The notes under the pieces: model-generated | Database searches by the model: none | Told to the model about the DNA's origin: nothing | The model's input: only the letters and a program-made list of their open reading frames with translations | Translations under genes and position numbers: made by a program | From: Xestospongia bergquistia | Lineage: Eukaryota; Porifera; Demospongiae; Haplosclerida; Petrosiidae | Assembly (NCBI GenBank): GCA_963965975.1 | Contig: OZ014412.1 | Location: 7,750,708-7,814,707 of the forward strand | Direction: 5' to 3' | DNA length: 64,000 nt | In this document: positions 11,230 through 22,145 of the stretch, piece by piece | Numbering within the stretch: the stretch's first letter is position 1 | How the letters are laid out: every line of letters starts with the position of its first letter

Positions 11230-11745
11230 AATATATCACATTTATAAAGCAAATAACAAGCAGGTTATACAAATGACCAACTGTTCCATGCTATTCAAAT
11301 CATTCACATGTGTATATGTCATTACATGTACTATATACAATATTATAAGGCAACAATAACAACCTTATTGTACACCTGACCTCTTTTGTAAATCAATCAT
11401 GGTCTTATCAAATATTCCGTGCCATACAAATCACTGATTCAAGTGTGTACTTGGTCAAAGACTGCTAAGTAGTATAGGTCACCAAATGATTCACATGTAT
11501 ATTTGGTTGAAAGACTGGTTTCAAAACTAAGTAGCAACCTTACTACCTTATCAGATGTTCCAAGCTATTCAAATCATTCACATGTGTTTTTTGTCAATAT
11601 ACTGCTGTTAAAAGTAAATAGTATAGGTCACCAACCTTAGAGTATAATCAGGTGTTCCAAGCTATCCAAATCATTCACACATATATTTGGTCAATAGACT
11701 GCTATTAAAACTGAATAGTAAAGGTTACCAACCTTATTTTAAGGT
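11230..11745 (+). repeat. Degenerate repeats upstream of a pseudogene (block C)
   Basis: Bases 11230-11450 match 7270-7440 (ATACAAATGACCA, TGTTCCATGC). Bases 11460-11740 hold three further ~100-bp units with AGTATAGGTCACCAA and CAGGTGTTCCAAGCTATCCA. Same family as blocks A and B. Confidence 0.75.
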
Positions 11746-11933
11746 TCACTATCAGGGTAAATTCATTCACACACTTCTTTTAAATATAGTCATTAAAAGA
11801 ATCATATAAATACTGAGCAGGATCTTTATTCTTATATTCATTGCCATAACTCATAACTTCATTATTGGTTAATTTGAGGTGAAAGCAAAACAGAGGCATT
11901 GAGGAATTTGTTTTTGTATTTCAATAAGTTGGT

Positions 11934-12779
11934 TTGGAGCTTTCCACTTATTTATTGCTTGCAGTCGTTGTTGATATATTTGTTGTTGATGCTCAAGAGT
12001 TTATGTTTAGTGCTTCTGTGGTAACTCTCAGTTAACAACATCTACTGATAAAAAAAGTTGTCAAACTCTCATTAAGAAGTTTGACAAACTGCTTTTTTCT
12101 CTAGCTAAAGATGATAATTCATCTTTTTCTTTAAGCAACTCTTCACGATGCATGCTAAAGGATTGTCACTAGCACAGAAGATTGAGTCTCTCTTGACGAC
12201 CTCCTCCTTCATATATTCCTGGGTGTTGTGCAGATATTAAATATTATTGGCCTCATTGTCCATCAGGTTACTATACCATAGCTGCAAGTAATGGAGACAC
12301 AACTACTGTCTATTGTCATATGGAGGAGTTATGTAAGAGTAAAGGACCTCGGACTAGGATTGCTTACCTCAATATGTCTGATCCAACTCACCAGTGTCCT
12401 CCTGGTTTAGGTTGTATACTCTATTGGTGTAAGAGCTTGTGGTAGACTTTCTGGTAGTTCTGGTGGATGTCAGGCTCTGGTTTATTTCTCTCCTCCTAGT
12501 AAAGGGTATAAGGAAGTATGTGGTAAAGTGATTGGTTACCAATACTATAGTACAGATGCTTTTTATCACTGTTCAGGACATACAATTGACAGTTATTATG
12601 TTGATGGTGTTAGTCTAACATATGGTACATGTCCTCGTAAACATATCTGGACATTAGCTGTTGGTTCACTTGATAATGTTCCTTCCAAATACAATTGTCC
12701 ATGTTCTTCTGGTAGTCCTCAGCATGTACCTTCATTTGTTGGTAATAACTACTTCTGTTCTGATTATGTTCGTGTTTAG
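11934..12779 (+). pseudogene. Broken fibrinogen-like copy with lost start and truncated end
   Basis: The expected ATG is TTG (11934-11936). The upstream block with TATAAATA at 11805-11812 is conserved. Frameshifts occur in the N-terminal part (GCTTCTGTGGTAACTC lacks one base of the intact copies) and around 12408-12425. The middle is well preserved (GYQYYSTDAFYH, YYVDGVSLTYG, HIWTLAVG). The open frame 12528-12779 ends shortly after NNYFC, so the last ~65 residues are absent. The sequence following the stop (TCATAGCTTAGGAGTTAAAC) resembles that at 9838-9860 after another pseudogene, showing shared 3' flanks. Confidence 0.87.
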
Positions 12780-13757
12780 TCATAGCTTAGGAGTTAAACT
12801 TAATATTAATAAAAACGTTTCTCCTGTTTTTTAACTTTTTGATTATAATATTTTTTAAAAATTTTCAATTTGATGTCCAGCTATACAAATAATAATATGA
12901 CTTATTAGCATATTTCAAATATATTATCACTTGTCAAGTTAATAGATAATTATAGTTAAGTAGTTGTGCATATAGTTATGCTATATAACAAAGCTATTGT
13001 CCAAACAGATGTTTAATGATGTAGTATAATTATGTACACCTCATATATTTAGTTGTCAATTTATTGCTATGAATATTGCAATAAATTATTAAAGGTCATA
13101 ACACTTGTTCTAAACTATGTAATATCAACATTTATGTTGTATTAACTACAGAAAGAAACTTGTTTAACAGTGTTGTAGTTATTAAAAAGAATTTGAGAAT
13201 TTGGTCATTAAATGGACTGTTATATCTGTTGTATTTGTTATAATAGCCTGTTTAAAAAGTTGCACATAGATCATTACCTTTTGTTGTGATTACTATTGTT
13301 AAAAATGTTTTATCCAAAACCAATTCATGGACATTTTCGTTTGCATGTGTCGTTATAAAATTTATTGGATTGTATGAATTCCATAGTAACTACATTAGAC
13401 CAGTATCTTATTTTCCTAAGAATAAACAAAATTGATCATCACAGTTCTAACAATAACTGTAGTACATTAGTTATCAAAACAGTATTATGTTTACTTTTAC
13501 GCAACAAATAATTTTCCTACATGCAATCTGTATATATAACCATATATTTGTAAAATCAACTAATCAATTTTTACTATATATATATATTTAACAATGACAT
13601 AAGATTTATAATCTTAATAATACATTTGTTTTTGTTGTAAAGATTTGTATATATACTGACTGTGTTATTATTCTTACAACACTAAGCATTCTAGCTTCAT
13701 CATACCTTATTGTATGTTGCTAGAATGCAGAACAAGTGAATTAAAGAAGGTGTCAGT
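12780..13757. other. Intergenic region upstream of fibrinogen-like gene 2
   Basis: AT-rich, no gene seen. A TATATATA tract at about 13648 could serve as a TATA element about 110 bp upstream of the next ATG, but this is weak. Confidence 0.45.
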
Positions 13758-14825
13758 ATGGAACTCTCCACTTGTCTAATGGTTACTGTCATTATGAGTA
13801 AATTCTTTGTTGATGCTCAAGAGTTTAAGTTTACTGCTTCTTGTGGTAACTCTCAGTTAACAACATCTACTGATAACAAGAGTTGTCAAGATCTCAATAA
13901 CAAGTTTGACAAACTGCTTTTGTCTCTAGCTAAGGATGATAACTCATCTATCTCTGTAAGCAATGGTACAAGATCTGTGTTAAAAGATTATTTGTTCGCA
14001 CAGAAGATAGAGTCTCTCTGTCAACAACCTCCTCCTTCATATATTCCTGGGTCATGTGCTGATATTCAAGATCACTGGCCTCATAGTCCATCAGGTTACT
14101 ATACCATAGCTACCAGTAATGGAGACACAACTAATGTCTATTGTCATATGGAGGAGTTATGTAAGAGTAAAGGACCTTGGACTAGGATTGCTTACCTCAA
14201 TATGTCTGATCCAACTCACCAGTGTCCTCTTGGGTTTAGGTTGTATATTTCCAATGGCATAAGAGCTTGTGGTAGTCCTTCTGGTAGTTCTGGTGGATGT
14301 CATGCTCATGTTTATTTCTCTCCTCCTAGTAAAGGTTATAAGGAAGTATGTGGTACAATGATTGGTTACCTATATGCCGGTGCAGATGCTTTTTATCACC
14401 ATTCAGGACATACAATTGACAGTTATTATGTTGATGGTGTTAGTTTAACATATGGTTCATGTCCTCGTAAACATATTTGGACATTTGCTGCTGGTATGTA
14501 CGATAATATTGCTGATGACTCCAACTGTCCTTGTTCTTCTGGTAATCCTCAGTCTGTGCCTTCATTTGTTGGTAATGATTACTTCTGTGAGGCTGGTTGT
14601 TCTGAGGCATCCTGGACATATAAACTCTACACTAGTGATCCATTATGGGATGGAGATGGATGTGGATCTCTTGAACAAGATTGTTGTAATGTTTCTGGTC
14701 TACCTTGGTTTCATAAAGTTCTTACATCATCAACTACTGAGGCTTTGGAGATCCGTATTTGTGTTGATGAGGGAGCTAATGCTGAAGATAGTCCAATAGC
14801 CTATTATGAGATTTTTGTGACATGA
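13758..14825 (+). CDS. Secreted fibrinogen-like protein 2 (long-linker class)
   Basis: Intronless, 355 residues, MELSTCLMV signal peptide start. Has the same N-terminal block as gene 1, then the long-class linker SVLKDYLFAQKIESLCQ before PPPSYIPGSCADI. The fibrinogen-like region is intact, with VYCHMEELC, GPWTRIAYLNM, YYVDGVSLTYG, HIWTFAAG, DPLWDGDGC and LPWFHKVL. It is the most divergent intact copy in the variable patches: GYLYAGADAFYHH, MYDNIADDSNCPC, CEAGCSEASWTYK and a RICVDEGANAEDS tail. It ends in EIFVT where the others end in EIFVK. Predicted secreted, lectin-like; ligand unknown. Confidence 0.9.
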   Translation: MELSTCLMVTVIMSKFFVDAQEFKFTASCGNSQLTTSTDNKSCQDLNNKFDKLLLSLAKDDNSSISVSNGTRSVLKDYLFAQKIESLCQQPPPSYIPGSCADIQDHWPHSPSGYYTIATSNGDTTNVYCHMEELCKSKGPWTRIAYLNMSDPTHQCPLGFRLYISNGIRACGSPSGSSGGCHAHVYFSPPSKGYKEVCGTMIGYLYAGADAFYHHSGHTIDSYYVDGVSLTYGSCPRKHIWTFAAGMYDNIADDSNCPCSSGNPQSVPSFVGNDYFCEAGCSEASWTYKLYTSDPLWDGDGCGSLEQDCCNVSGLPWFHKVLTSSTTEALEIRICVDEGANAEDSPIAYYEIFVT

Positions 14826-15203
14826 ATATTTTTTTACTTATTAAATAAATAGATTAGTAATAATTTTATAGTGTGTTGCCCGATAAACACTCTTTTAACA
14901 AGTTTAATTTGTGAACTTTCTGATTTCATAACTTTCACAATATAATATGACTTAAAATACATTTTGTGTATTGTATTTTAGCATATTATGTTGTACATCT
15001 ATTCAAAGGACAGTTTGTTTTGTAATGGTGTGCATGAATATACTTATAGAGATCATAATGTTTTATTAAGCAAACTTATTATAGACTAAATATATATTTC
15101 ACGATGTGATTTAAATTATGTGCAAAAAAATGCACTTCGTATACATTTATATGGTCATTAGTTTAAATCCCTAAAAGTCGCTTCATTTGTAATGAAGTTT
15201 ATA
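14826..15203. other. Intergenic spacer
   Basis: AT-rich with no coding signal. Confidence 0.45.
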
Positions 15204-15347
15204 GCACCTCTAATGTGTGCTTGTGGTAGAGTTTCTGGTACTATAAAGTTCAACTACTGAGGCTTTGGAGATGCATATTTGCCCTAGTGGTGGTCCTAAT
15301 AATGATGAAGATAGTCCAATAGCTATTTATAAGATTTCCGGCAAATA
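15204..15347 (+). pseudogene. 3' fragment of a fibrinogen-like copy
   Basis: A short relic joins a CACCTCTAATG...GCTTGTGGTAGA stretch (the RACGR region) directly to ACTACTGAGGCTTTGGAGAT (TEALE) and the last 30 codons, ending in a TAA. The middle of the domain is deleted. Confidence 0.8.
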
Positions 15348-15536
15348 AAAATTTTAGTTTTAAGTGTACAGACTGAAGTATAAATAAAATTGTTAATAAA
15401 TTTGCCCTCAAGTAACACTTTTTCTTATGGATTTATTTGGTTTTGCAGATTGTTCACAATGATATAATTTGATCTTCAAATACAACATTTTTTGAATCAT
15501 TTTTGTCTATAATGTTAATACAAACAAAGTTATAGA

Positions 15537-15664
15537 GATGCACTCTGGGATGGAATGTTCTCAAATCAACTACTGTGGCATTAAAAATACACATTTGTGT
15601 TAGTCTATTGGTGGTTGTTGATGGAGACATTCCGATAATCTCTTATGAGATTATTGTGAAATGA
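15537..15664 (+). pseudogene. Second 3' fragment of a fibrinogen-like copy
   Basis: Starts at CACTCTGGGATGGA (LWDG region), then jumps to TCAACTACTGTGGCATT and a decayed terminal region ending TCTTATGAGATTATTGTGAA TGA, equivalent to SYEIFVK stop. A relic only. Confidence 0.75.
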
Positions 15665-16198
15665 ATAATTTGAAATGATGTTTTGTGTTTCTTTTAACAT
15701 ACAATACAGTGTGAATACTGTTATAACTTTATACTACCTTTCTATTTGTATATATAGTTATAATTAATTAGCAGCAAATAGGAGGTGCTTATTTGATACA
15801 AGTATCACCAGTATATGTGTATAGTATTTTAAATTTAGTATGAACTCAATGTTTATGCAAGAACACTCATGAAGACACCTTCTTACTTATGCCTCAACTT
15901 CGCTTTAAATTATTATTTGTTGTGTACAAAAAGTTACTTTTGCGCAAGAAGTTAACTAAAATTTGACTAAATATATATCATGTTATTATATTGAATTATG
16001 CCCTGTCAAGTGAATTTGTAAAATTGTGTAAGCTTAGACAAAATTTAATTATACATTACTAACTAACAACAATAGCACACTATATGTTTGTTTGAATGTC
16101 AGTTAGTTATGGCACTCTCAACACAATGATGAGGCACTTTGTCATTACTGACTTGATGCCACTTTAGAACAGAACAAACACATTTCAGTTCTTATAGT

Positions 16199-16459
16199 AT
16201 GGAGCTCTCCTCTTATCTAATGTTGATTTTTATCAGTAGCTTCTTTGTTGATGCTCAAGAATTTGAATTTACTGCTTCTTGTGGTAAGTCTCAGTTAACA
16301 ACATGTGCTGATAACAAGATTAGCCAAGGTCTCAATGACAAGATTGAAAAATTACTTCCTCATTATCCAAGAATGACAACTCATATCTCTGTAAGCAATG
16401 GTACACAATCTGTGTTAAAAGATTATCTACTAGCACAGAAGATTAAGTCTCTCTGTTGA
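16199..16459 (+). CDS. Truncated fibrinogen-like paralogue (N-terminal part only)
   Basis: Intact 86-codon frame: signal peptide MELSSYLMLIF, the conserved N-terminal block with changes (SCGKSQLTTCADNKISQ, losing one conserved Cys of the NKSCQ motif), an altered helical stretch, and SVLKDYLLAQKIKSLC. A TGA comes exactly where the linker would enter PPPSYIPG, and no fibrinogen-like domain follows. It is most simply a truncated pseudogene. A short secreted product cannot be excluded because the frame is clean. Confidence 0.6.
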   Translation: MELSSYLMLIFISSFFVDAQEFEFTASCGKSQLTTCADNKISQGLNDKIEKLLPHYPRMTTHISVSNGTQSVLKDYLLAQKIKSLC

Positions 16460-17515
16460 CATCAACGATCTTTTTACAATAATTAGTCTATGTTAATGTA
16501 TTTGTATATTCTTACAGTTGTATCTGCATGACTCAATAACTCGCATAATGAATAGTGATTTGTTAACTAAACACTTTTTCAAAGCATGAGCCTGTATTGT
16601 ACATTATGAGTAGTAGAAATGAAGATACATACATAAAGACAAAAAATGTTATTAAACACTCATTATTCAAGACTATTTACAAGAGACAAGGAGTATAGTG
16701 TGTTTTAAGACTAGTCTGCATAATATACGTCATCACTCTTCATCAATTGTGTTTAACTCGTTTGCTTCAAATTTATACATTTTTTGAAATTTATATCAAT
16801 CTTTAATAAAGACTTTTCAAAACAATTTTACTCTTCCTCATAATCAATAAAATATTGCTTTATATGTACATACATGAGGAAAGATTAATAAATACCAAGT
16901 AGTTGTATCCCAGGGTATATTGACAATTAAGAAATTATTATGTTTCAATCACCTTATTTTAATCAGTTATTGCAAACAGTAGTTTTAATACTAAGTTTCT
17001 ATAAATACATTACTTCTTTGTGTCTCATGCAGATATAAATTCATACTTAAATATTTGTTTAGACTGTTACAATTATTTGTTGTTATATATCAGAAATAAT
17101 AGATACAATGTTATGATGACACATCTGAACTAGTCAAGGTTCTCATGTGAACATGTTACAATGGTGCTACAGTTTTGTGCATATGTACTGCATCCATGAC
17201 ACAGTAGATAGTTTTGAACATATCAATTAGTGTGTCCTTAGTGATAAGAGGCACTACTGCATAATATTCTTATTTATTGTGCTTTGCAAGTAGAACAGGC
17301 TCCATCAATTTAGATATTATTAATAGTATGTTATTTAAGTATGTGGTAGGATCACAAATATCAGGAACATCATTTGTATGGACTCTTGTTTAACTTTTCC
17401 CCTCCTTTTTCATAACTGTAAGGCACTATTGTCCTAGCTCATTGTCTTAGCTTGACATTGACTGGGCTATAACAACTTTAGAAGAGAGCAAACAAAGAAC
17501 ACATTACTGGCAGCT
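16460..17515. other. Intergenic region upstream of fibrinogen-like gene 3
   Basis: AT-rich, no gene or repeat recognised. The last ~20 bases (ACACATTACTGGCAGCT) match the leader at 10013. Confidence 0.45.
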
Positions 17516-18589
17516 ATGTCTCTTTCCATTCATCTACTAGTCTTGACAATCTTCATTAGTAGTTTTGTTGTTGATGGTCAAGAGTTTACATTTACTGCTT
17601 CTTGTGGTAACTCTCAATTAACAACATCTACTGATAACAAGAGTTGTCAAGATCTCAATAATAAGATCGACAAGCTGCTTTTGTCTCTAGCTAAGGATGA
17701 TAAGTCTTCTATCTCTGTAAGCAATGGTACACGATCTGTGTTAAAAGATTATCTACTAGCCCAGAAGATTGAGTCCCTCTCTCAAAAACTTCATCATTCA
17801 TATATTCCTGGGTCATGTGCAGATATTAAAGATCATTGGCCTCATAGTCCATCAGGTTACTATACCATAGCTACCAGTAATGGAGACACAACTACTGTCT
17901 ATTGTCATATGGAGGAGTTATGTAAGAGTAAAGGACCTTGGACTAGGATTGCTTACCTCAATATGTCTGATCCAACTCACCAGTGTCCTCCTGGGTTTAG
18001 GTTATATATGTCTAATTGTATAAGAGCTTGTGGTAGACCTTCTGGTACTTCTGGTGGATGTCAGGCTCAGGTTTATTTCTCTCCTCCTAGTAAAGGGTAT
18101 AAGGAAGTGTGTGGTAAAGTGATTGGTTACCAATATTGGGCCCCTGATGCTTTTCTTACCCAATCAGAACGTACAATTGACAGTTATTATGTTGATGGTG
18201 TTAGTTTAACATATGGTTCATGTCCTCGTAAACATATCTGGACATTTGCTGCTGGCCAGTTAGATAATATTGCTTCTATTGCCAACTGTCCATGTTCTTC
18301 TGGTAATCCTCAGTCTGTACCTTCATTTGTTGGTAATGACTATTTCTGTGAGTCTGGTTGTTCTGACTCAAGTGCATCACAGAAACTCTACACTAGTGAT
18401 CCATTATGGGATGGAGATGGATGTGGATCTCTTGAACAAGATTGTTGTAATGCTTCTGGTCTACCTTGGTTTCATAAAGTTCTCACATCATCAACTACTG
18501 AGGCTTTGGAGATACGTATTTGTGCTGATGGTGGTCCTAACAATGATGAAGATATTGCAATAGCTTCTTATGAAATTTTTGTTAAATGA
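17516..18589 (+). CDS. Secreted fibrinogen-like protein 3 (long-linker class)
   Basis: Intronless, 357 residues. It has a different signal peptide from genes 1 and 2 (MSLSIHLLVLTIF), shared only with the relic at 10033. The standard N-terminal block and long linker SVLKDYLLAQKIESL follow, with KLHHSYIPG in place of PPPSYIPG. The fibrinogen-like region is complete. Variable patches read GYQYWAPDAFLTQSERT, QLDNIASIANCPC, CESGCSDSSASQK and RICADGGPNNDED. Predicted extracellular. The 3' half is nearly identical in DNA to gene 5 at 29673, suggesting recent duplication or gene conversion. Confidence 0.9.
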   Translation: MSLSIHLLVLTIFISSFVVDGQEFTFTASCGNSQLTTSTDNKSCQDLNNKIDKLLLSLAKDDKSSISVSNGTRSVLKDYLLAQKIESLSQKLHHSYIPGSCADIKDHWPHSPSGYYTIATSNGDTTTVYCHMEELCKSKGPWTRIAYLNMSDPTHQCPPGFRLYMSNCIRACGRPSGTSGGCQAQVYFSPPSKGYKEVCGKVIGYQYWAPDAFLTQSERTIDSYYVDGVSLTYGSCPRKHIWTFAAGQLDNIASIANCPCSSGNPQSVPSFVGNDYFCESGCSDSSASQKLYTSDPLWDGDGCGSLEQDCCNASGLPWFHKVLTSSTTEALEIRICADGGPNNDEDIAIASYEIFVK

Positions 18590-19571
18590 GCAATTACTTT
18601 ATTAATTGATTAGTGATCTTAGTTATCAATTTTCCTTCAATACAGGCTCTAAAATTAATTTTGTTAATAACAATAATAACACTGATTGGACATAACTCAT
18701 AAAATTGCATGTACACTTTTCTACAAGTGAATTTTGTGTACATTATATTCAGTTATGGAGGACACATATGTGTATAGTAGAAAAGAAATTTTTCATACTA
18801 TTGCTTATAATTTGTTATATTTTAGAGCTCTACATATTTATGCCTATCTGACATTGCATATTGTAATTCAACAAAAATATCTTTAAAATTTCAATAAAGT
18901 GAACAAAAGATGGAAATGACTTAATTCATAATAACATGAAATTTGATAGTAATGTCATTTGTATCATTACTTATGATATCTGCAGCAACAGGAGCAAATA
19001 GATTAGCAGTTCTTCAATTAATTTTCTATCATGCTTGTAGTGAACTGACCAATGAAATTGCTTGATTTCAAGTTTATAAATAAAATAGCAAGTATTCTAA
19101 GTAGCCTGGGAGGTATTTAAGTGTTTGCAAGCACTTATTAAATTATTTGTATGTGAGAAATAAAATATACAGCAAGTTCATCTGTGCTTTGCAAACAAAT
19201 GAAGATACTAACATCATGTTATTGAAATAGAAGTTGCCCTTAAAATGTTGTAAATAGTTAATTCATTAATAAAGAATTATTCAATCCATTAAAATTAAGA
19301 GGTTTTTGAGTTTATTGATCAGTTTTTCTTATCATAAGAAAGTACAATAAAAATACAAGGTAATCCAAGTCCATTGTTTTTTTATTCAAAGGATGAGAAA
19401 GAGCTGGATGAGAACAAAGTTGTTGTCCATGAGTAGACTCTACTTGTCTGATTACTAGAATGATCATTAAAGGAATTGTACTGGAGTATAAAGGATAAAA
19501 ACAATAAGGCCAGATACTGGTGCTGCAAACCTTTTGTGAAAACAGATATTTCTTTGTATACAATAGTAAAC

Positions 19572-19609
<38 letters not shown>

Positions 19610-20027
19610 CAGCATCCATTTCCAGTGTTACTATTTTTGCTGATACACCTTTAATATATTAATTTATTAATTAAACTGTTGATGATGAGTTATCTTAAAT
19701 AATACCACACTCAAATAGCAGCCACTCTCAAATAGTAGCCTCGAATCACATGGATCACAAAACAATGGTAGCCACCGCTACTACTTGAGGAAAAACAGTA
19801 ATACTCCTTTGATTACTAATGTACTATGGAATTCATTGTTCATGTAGCTAATTGTTATCACTATGATGATTTTTGTTATTCTTAGACTAAATAAAATGAC
19901 AGCTGTTACTATGGAATTCATCCATAGTCTTCAATGTCTTTTATAGGAATGCATGCAACCAAACATCAGTTAAAACAACCAATTTATTTTAACAGCACGT
20001 GTATTAGAAAAATCACTGTATTTCAAT
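18590..20027. other. Intergenic with a microsatellite
   Basis: About 1.4 kb without a supported gene. The minus-strand frames at 19312-19615 are open only because of the (AAT)n tract and show no family signal. Bases 19700-19790 contain an imperfect repeat around CACTCTCAAATAGTAGCC. Confidence 0.5.
19572..19609. repeat. (AAT)n microsatellite
   Basis: About twelve uninterrupted ATA/AAT trinucleotides. Confidence 0.95.
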
Positions 20028-21044
20028 ATGGGGCTCTCCACATGTCTACTGTTCAGTCTCTTTATTGGTAGCTTCTTTGTTAAAGCTCAAGAGTTTAAGT
20101 TTACTGCTTCTTGTGGTAACTCTCAGTTAACAACATCTACTGATAACAAGAGTTGTCAAGATCTCAATAATAAGATTGACAAGCTGATTTTGTCTCTAGC
20201 TAAGGATGACAAGTCATTTCTCTCTGTGAGTAATAGTACACGACCTCCTCCTTCATATATTCCTGGGTGTTGTGCAGATATTAAATATTATTGGCCTAAT
20301 AGTCCATCAGGTTACTATACCATAGCTACCAGTAATGGAGACACAACTACTGTCTATTGTCATATGGAGGAGTTATGTAAGAGTAAAGGACCTTGGACTA
20401 GGATTGCTTACCTCAACATGTCTGATCCAACACACCATTGTCCTCCTGGGTTTAGATTGTATACCTCTAATTGTGTAAGAGCTTGTGGTAGACCTTCTGG
20501 TACTACTGGTGGATGTCAGGCTCAGGTATATTTCTCTCCTCCTAGCAATGGGTATAAGGAAGTGTGTGGTAAAGTTATTGGTTACCAATATTGGTCCACT
20601 GATGCTTTTTATCATCAATCAGGACATACAATTGACAGTTATTATGTTGATGGTGTTAGTTTAACATATGGTTCATGTCCTCATAAACATATCTGGACAT
20701 TTGCTGCTGGTTTATATGATAATGTTCCTACTCCATATAATTGTCCATGTTCTTCTGGTAGTCCTCAGTCTCTACCGTCATTTGTTGGTAATGACTACTT
20801 CTGTGAATCTGGTAACTCTGACTCAACCTGGACAAAGAAACTTTACACTAGTGATCCATTATGGGATGGAGATGGATGTGGATCTCTTGAACAAGATTGT
20901 TGTAATGCTTCTGGTCTACCTTGGTTTCATAAAGTTCTCACATCATCAACTACTGAGGCTTTGGAGATGCGTATTTGTGGTGCTCAGGGTACTAATGATA
21001 ATGAAGATATTACAATAGCTTCTTATGAAATTTTTGTTAAATGA
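20028..21044 (+). CDS. Secreted fibrinogen-like protein 4 (short-linker class)
   Basis: Intronless, 338 residues, start MGLSTCLLFSLF with a signal peptide. It belongs with gene 1: the LKDYLLAQKIESL segment is absent, the linker reads TRPPPSYIPGCCADI with the doubled Cys, and the patches LYDNVPTPYNCPC and CESGNSDSTWTKK match gene 1. The remaining domain landmarks are intact (VYCHMEELC, GPWTRIAYLNM, HIWTFAAG, DPLWDGDGC, LPWFHKVL, EIFVK end). The doubled Cys could pair differently from the GSC of the long class. Predicted secreted; ligand unknown. Confidence 0.9.
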   Translation: MGLSTCLLFSLFIGSFFVKAQEFKFTASCGNSQLTTSTDNKSCQDLNNKIDKLILSLAKDDKSFLSVSNSTRPPPSYIPGCCADIKYYWPNSPSGYYTIATSNGDTTTVYCHMEELCKSKGPWTRIAYLNMSDPTHHCPPGFRLYTSNCVRACGRPSGTTGGCQAQVYFSPPSNGYKEVCGKVIGYQYWSTDAFYHQSGHTIDSYYVDGVSLTYGSCPHKHIWTFAAGLYDNVPTPYNCPCSSGSPQSLPSFVGNDYFCESGNSDSTWTKKLYTSDPLWDGDGCGSLEQDCCNASGLPWFHKVLTSSTTEALEMRICGAQGTNDNEDITIASYEIFVK

Positions 21045-21287
21045 GTGTAATGAGTTTCTTGTTCTTTTGAGAACATACACTACAAAGTGAACTTGTTTGT
21101 GTTGTAGTTTAGAAATATTTTTGTCTTTTGTTAAATTTTAGATTAGTTTTAAATCCCATGCTCGTATTAACAAAAATTGGTTCTTAAATTAAAGCAATGG
21201 CACAGAGTTTACAAGTACATAAGAACATTCTCTGAAGATTGATGTGACATAGATAGAGATGATATAATAAAATGAGGAACTGTTTAT

Positions 21288-21335
21288 ATTCCTCTAGTAA
21301 TCCTCAGTTTGTACTCCCACTTGTTAGTAATGACT
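21288..21335 (+). pseudogene. Tiny fibrinogen-like relic
   Basis: TCCTCTAGTAATCCTCAGT and the following CTTGTTAGTAATGACT match the SSGNPQSVPSFVGNDY region of the paralogues. No flanking homology. Confidence 0.55.
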
Positions 21336-21378
21336 CCATTATGAGTGAGTACTTTTGTTTATTCCCTTTACTCTATAG

Positions 21379-22145
21379 AACATTTCATTCAGTGATGCTC
21401 TCCCATCTACATACTCATCTCTACAAACACTTCTTATGTTACCACTGACAGAGAATGGAGTAGTAGACTTGGATACCCTTGATCTTCCAAGCAATAACCT
21501 TGATCATAATACTATACAACTGTTACACATACCTCTACTCACATGGATGATAAATCTAACTAAGGATCAAAGAGAGGAGAAAGAACTGAGCACAGTTAAT
21601 ACTCTGTGGAGGCCATTTTCTATCACTTGTCTTCAACAGACTATAGTAGATGGATTGGCTTATGTTATAGCTGGTATAGCTAACACAGGTATGGTATAAT
21701 ACACTGACATACATCACGTTTATGCTATAGTTTTGAGGCCAGACATTCCTTTTCCTTTTCAGAGTGTTCGGCCTCAAGACTTACCCATGAAGTAAAGACA
21801 TTCTTTTAATTATGTCATAGAATACTAAATGTGTACAACTAACAGTATATGCATATTAACTGACTAGATCAGCAATACATTTGATTTTCACCATTCATTT
21901 AAATAGACTAACTAATCAATTCCAATAACATTCTGATCAACTTTTTTCCATTCATTTTTGTTTGTATAGATTCACTTAGTACTAAGGCACAAGTTATTGA
22001 GTTATTAAAGAACTCTACACTAGACAAAATAACTGCCCCAATTCTGACATTAATCACAGTCCAAGATGACACATCTCTACTTAAAACTCCAATCTTACAT
22101 CATAATGATGCAATTACTACTATTGCAAATTTGCAACCACAATAA
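21379..22145 (+). CDS. Two-exon gene remnant or 3' end of an unrecognised gene
   Basis: Exon 21379-21688 follows an acceptor (TTTACTCTATAG). It is open for 103 codons, including LPLTENGVVDLDTLDLPSNN and HIPLLTWMINLTKDQREEK. It ends ACAG/GTATGG in phase 1. Exon 21970-22145 follows TTTGTATAG and continues in frame (DSLSTKAQVIELLKNSTLDK, LITVQDDTSLLKT) to TAA at 22143. Correct phase and clean frames on both sides argue for real coding descent. No start Met or upstream exon is seen, and fibrinogen-like relic sequence lies just before. Product not recognised; it could be the tail of a gene displaced by the array. Confidence 0.45.

Noticed and set aside
5890-11745. Spaced repeats that might be read as a CRISPR array
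   Set aside because: Units are ~100 bp, degenerate, with no constant short repeat or unique spacers, and the locus is eukaryotic.
14452-14799. Alternative-frame open frames in the 3' half of fibrinogen-like genes (also 8535, 18270, 20668, 30364)
   Set aside because: Present in all copies as a by-product of codon conservation; hydrophobic Leu/Val-rich peptides without a start context.
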